A DNA stretch of 6,104 nucleotides from an uncultured Alphaproteobacteria bacterium. GTDB taxonomy: Bacteria; Pseudomonadota; Alphaproteobacteria; GCA-2731375. The stretch is taken from positions 1 through 6,104 of the forward strand of contig CAJWZI010000111.1 in NCBI GenBank assembly GCA_913049615.1. Reading direction: 5' to 3'. The notes beneath the pieces were generated by a model. The model did no database searches. It saw only the letters and a list, made by a program, of their open reading frames with translations, and was not told the DNA's origin. Shown here in pieces: positions 6,028-6,104 of this stretch. The position numbers were made by a program, and so were the translations under genes. Every line of letters starts with the position of its first letter. The first letter of the stretch is position 1.

Positions 6028-6104
6028 TCAAACAACGTTGTCTAAATTGTTCTCGGTCTCCCATAGGGTCCGGTAATGGGTTTCATCCAGACGTTCGGCC
6101 CTCA
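6028..6104 (-). CDS. C-terminal end of an unidentified minus-strand gene
   Basis: The minus-strand frame from 6102 reads RAERLDETHYRTLWETENN and four or five further residues (LDNVV) before TGA at 6030-6028, giving 24 codons cut by the right edge. The other two minus-strand frames hit stops within seven codons. The composition (charged helix with Trp and Tyr) is protein-like, and a likely terminator follows. The fragment is too short for a family assignment. A + strand ATG at 6076 also reads open to the edge, but it would have to start inside this stretch and looks less likely. Confidence 0.4.
   Translation of the reverse strand, partial: RAERLDETHYRTLWETENNLDNVV

Overview
The window looks like a catabolic accessory locus of a Gram-negative bacterium. 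The moderately GC-rich composition and the gene families suggest a proteobacterium, perhaps an alphaproteobacterium, but no marker gene fixes the taxon. There are no RNA genes, insertion sequences, CRISPR arrays or large repeats.

Layout: the left end (to 206) holds the C-terminus of a + strand luciferase-like (LLM) oxidoreductase. It converges on a long minus-strand gene set that fills almost all of the rest. In transcription order (right to left) this set is: the last 24 or so codons of an unidentified gene (6104-6028); a likely intrinsic terminator (5995-5949); a LimB-like flavin-dependent monooxygenase (5866-4685); a possible 27-aa linker ORF (4692-4609); the alpha (4612-3386) and beta (3386-2919) subunits of a Rieske non-heme iron ring-hydroxylating oxygenase; a probable 31-aa small ORF (2906-2811); a D-2-hydroxyacid dehydrogenase (2792-1812); a two-module VOC/extradiol-type dioxygenase (1770-1168); and a TauD/TfdA-type Fe(II)/2-oxoglutarate dioxygenase (1149-319).

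Spacing is that of a single operon: alpha and beta overlap by 1 nt (TGATG), and the other gaps are 12, 18, 41 and 18 nt once the small ORFs are counted. Catalytic residues appear intact in every full-length enzyme. Four unrelated oxygenase families plus one dehydrogenase in a row suggest stepwise oxidative breakdown of an organic, probably aromatic or cyclic, compound. A reasonable but unproven order is ring or side-chain hydroxylation by the flavin and Rieske enzymes, ring cleavage by the VOC enzyme, and oxidation or reduction of a hydroxy/keto acid by the dehydrogenase, with the 2-oxoglutarate enzyme acting on a carboxylate or sulfonate group. The substrate cannot be read from the sequence. 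No ferredoxin, ferredoxin reductase, flavin reductase, transporter or regulator is visible, so these must lie elsewhere.

The least expected features are the two small ORFs that fill the only sizeable gaps inside the operon. The 31-aa one resembles the start of a glutathione S-transferase-like protein that stops early.
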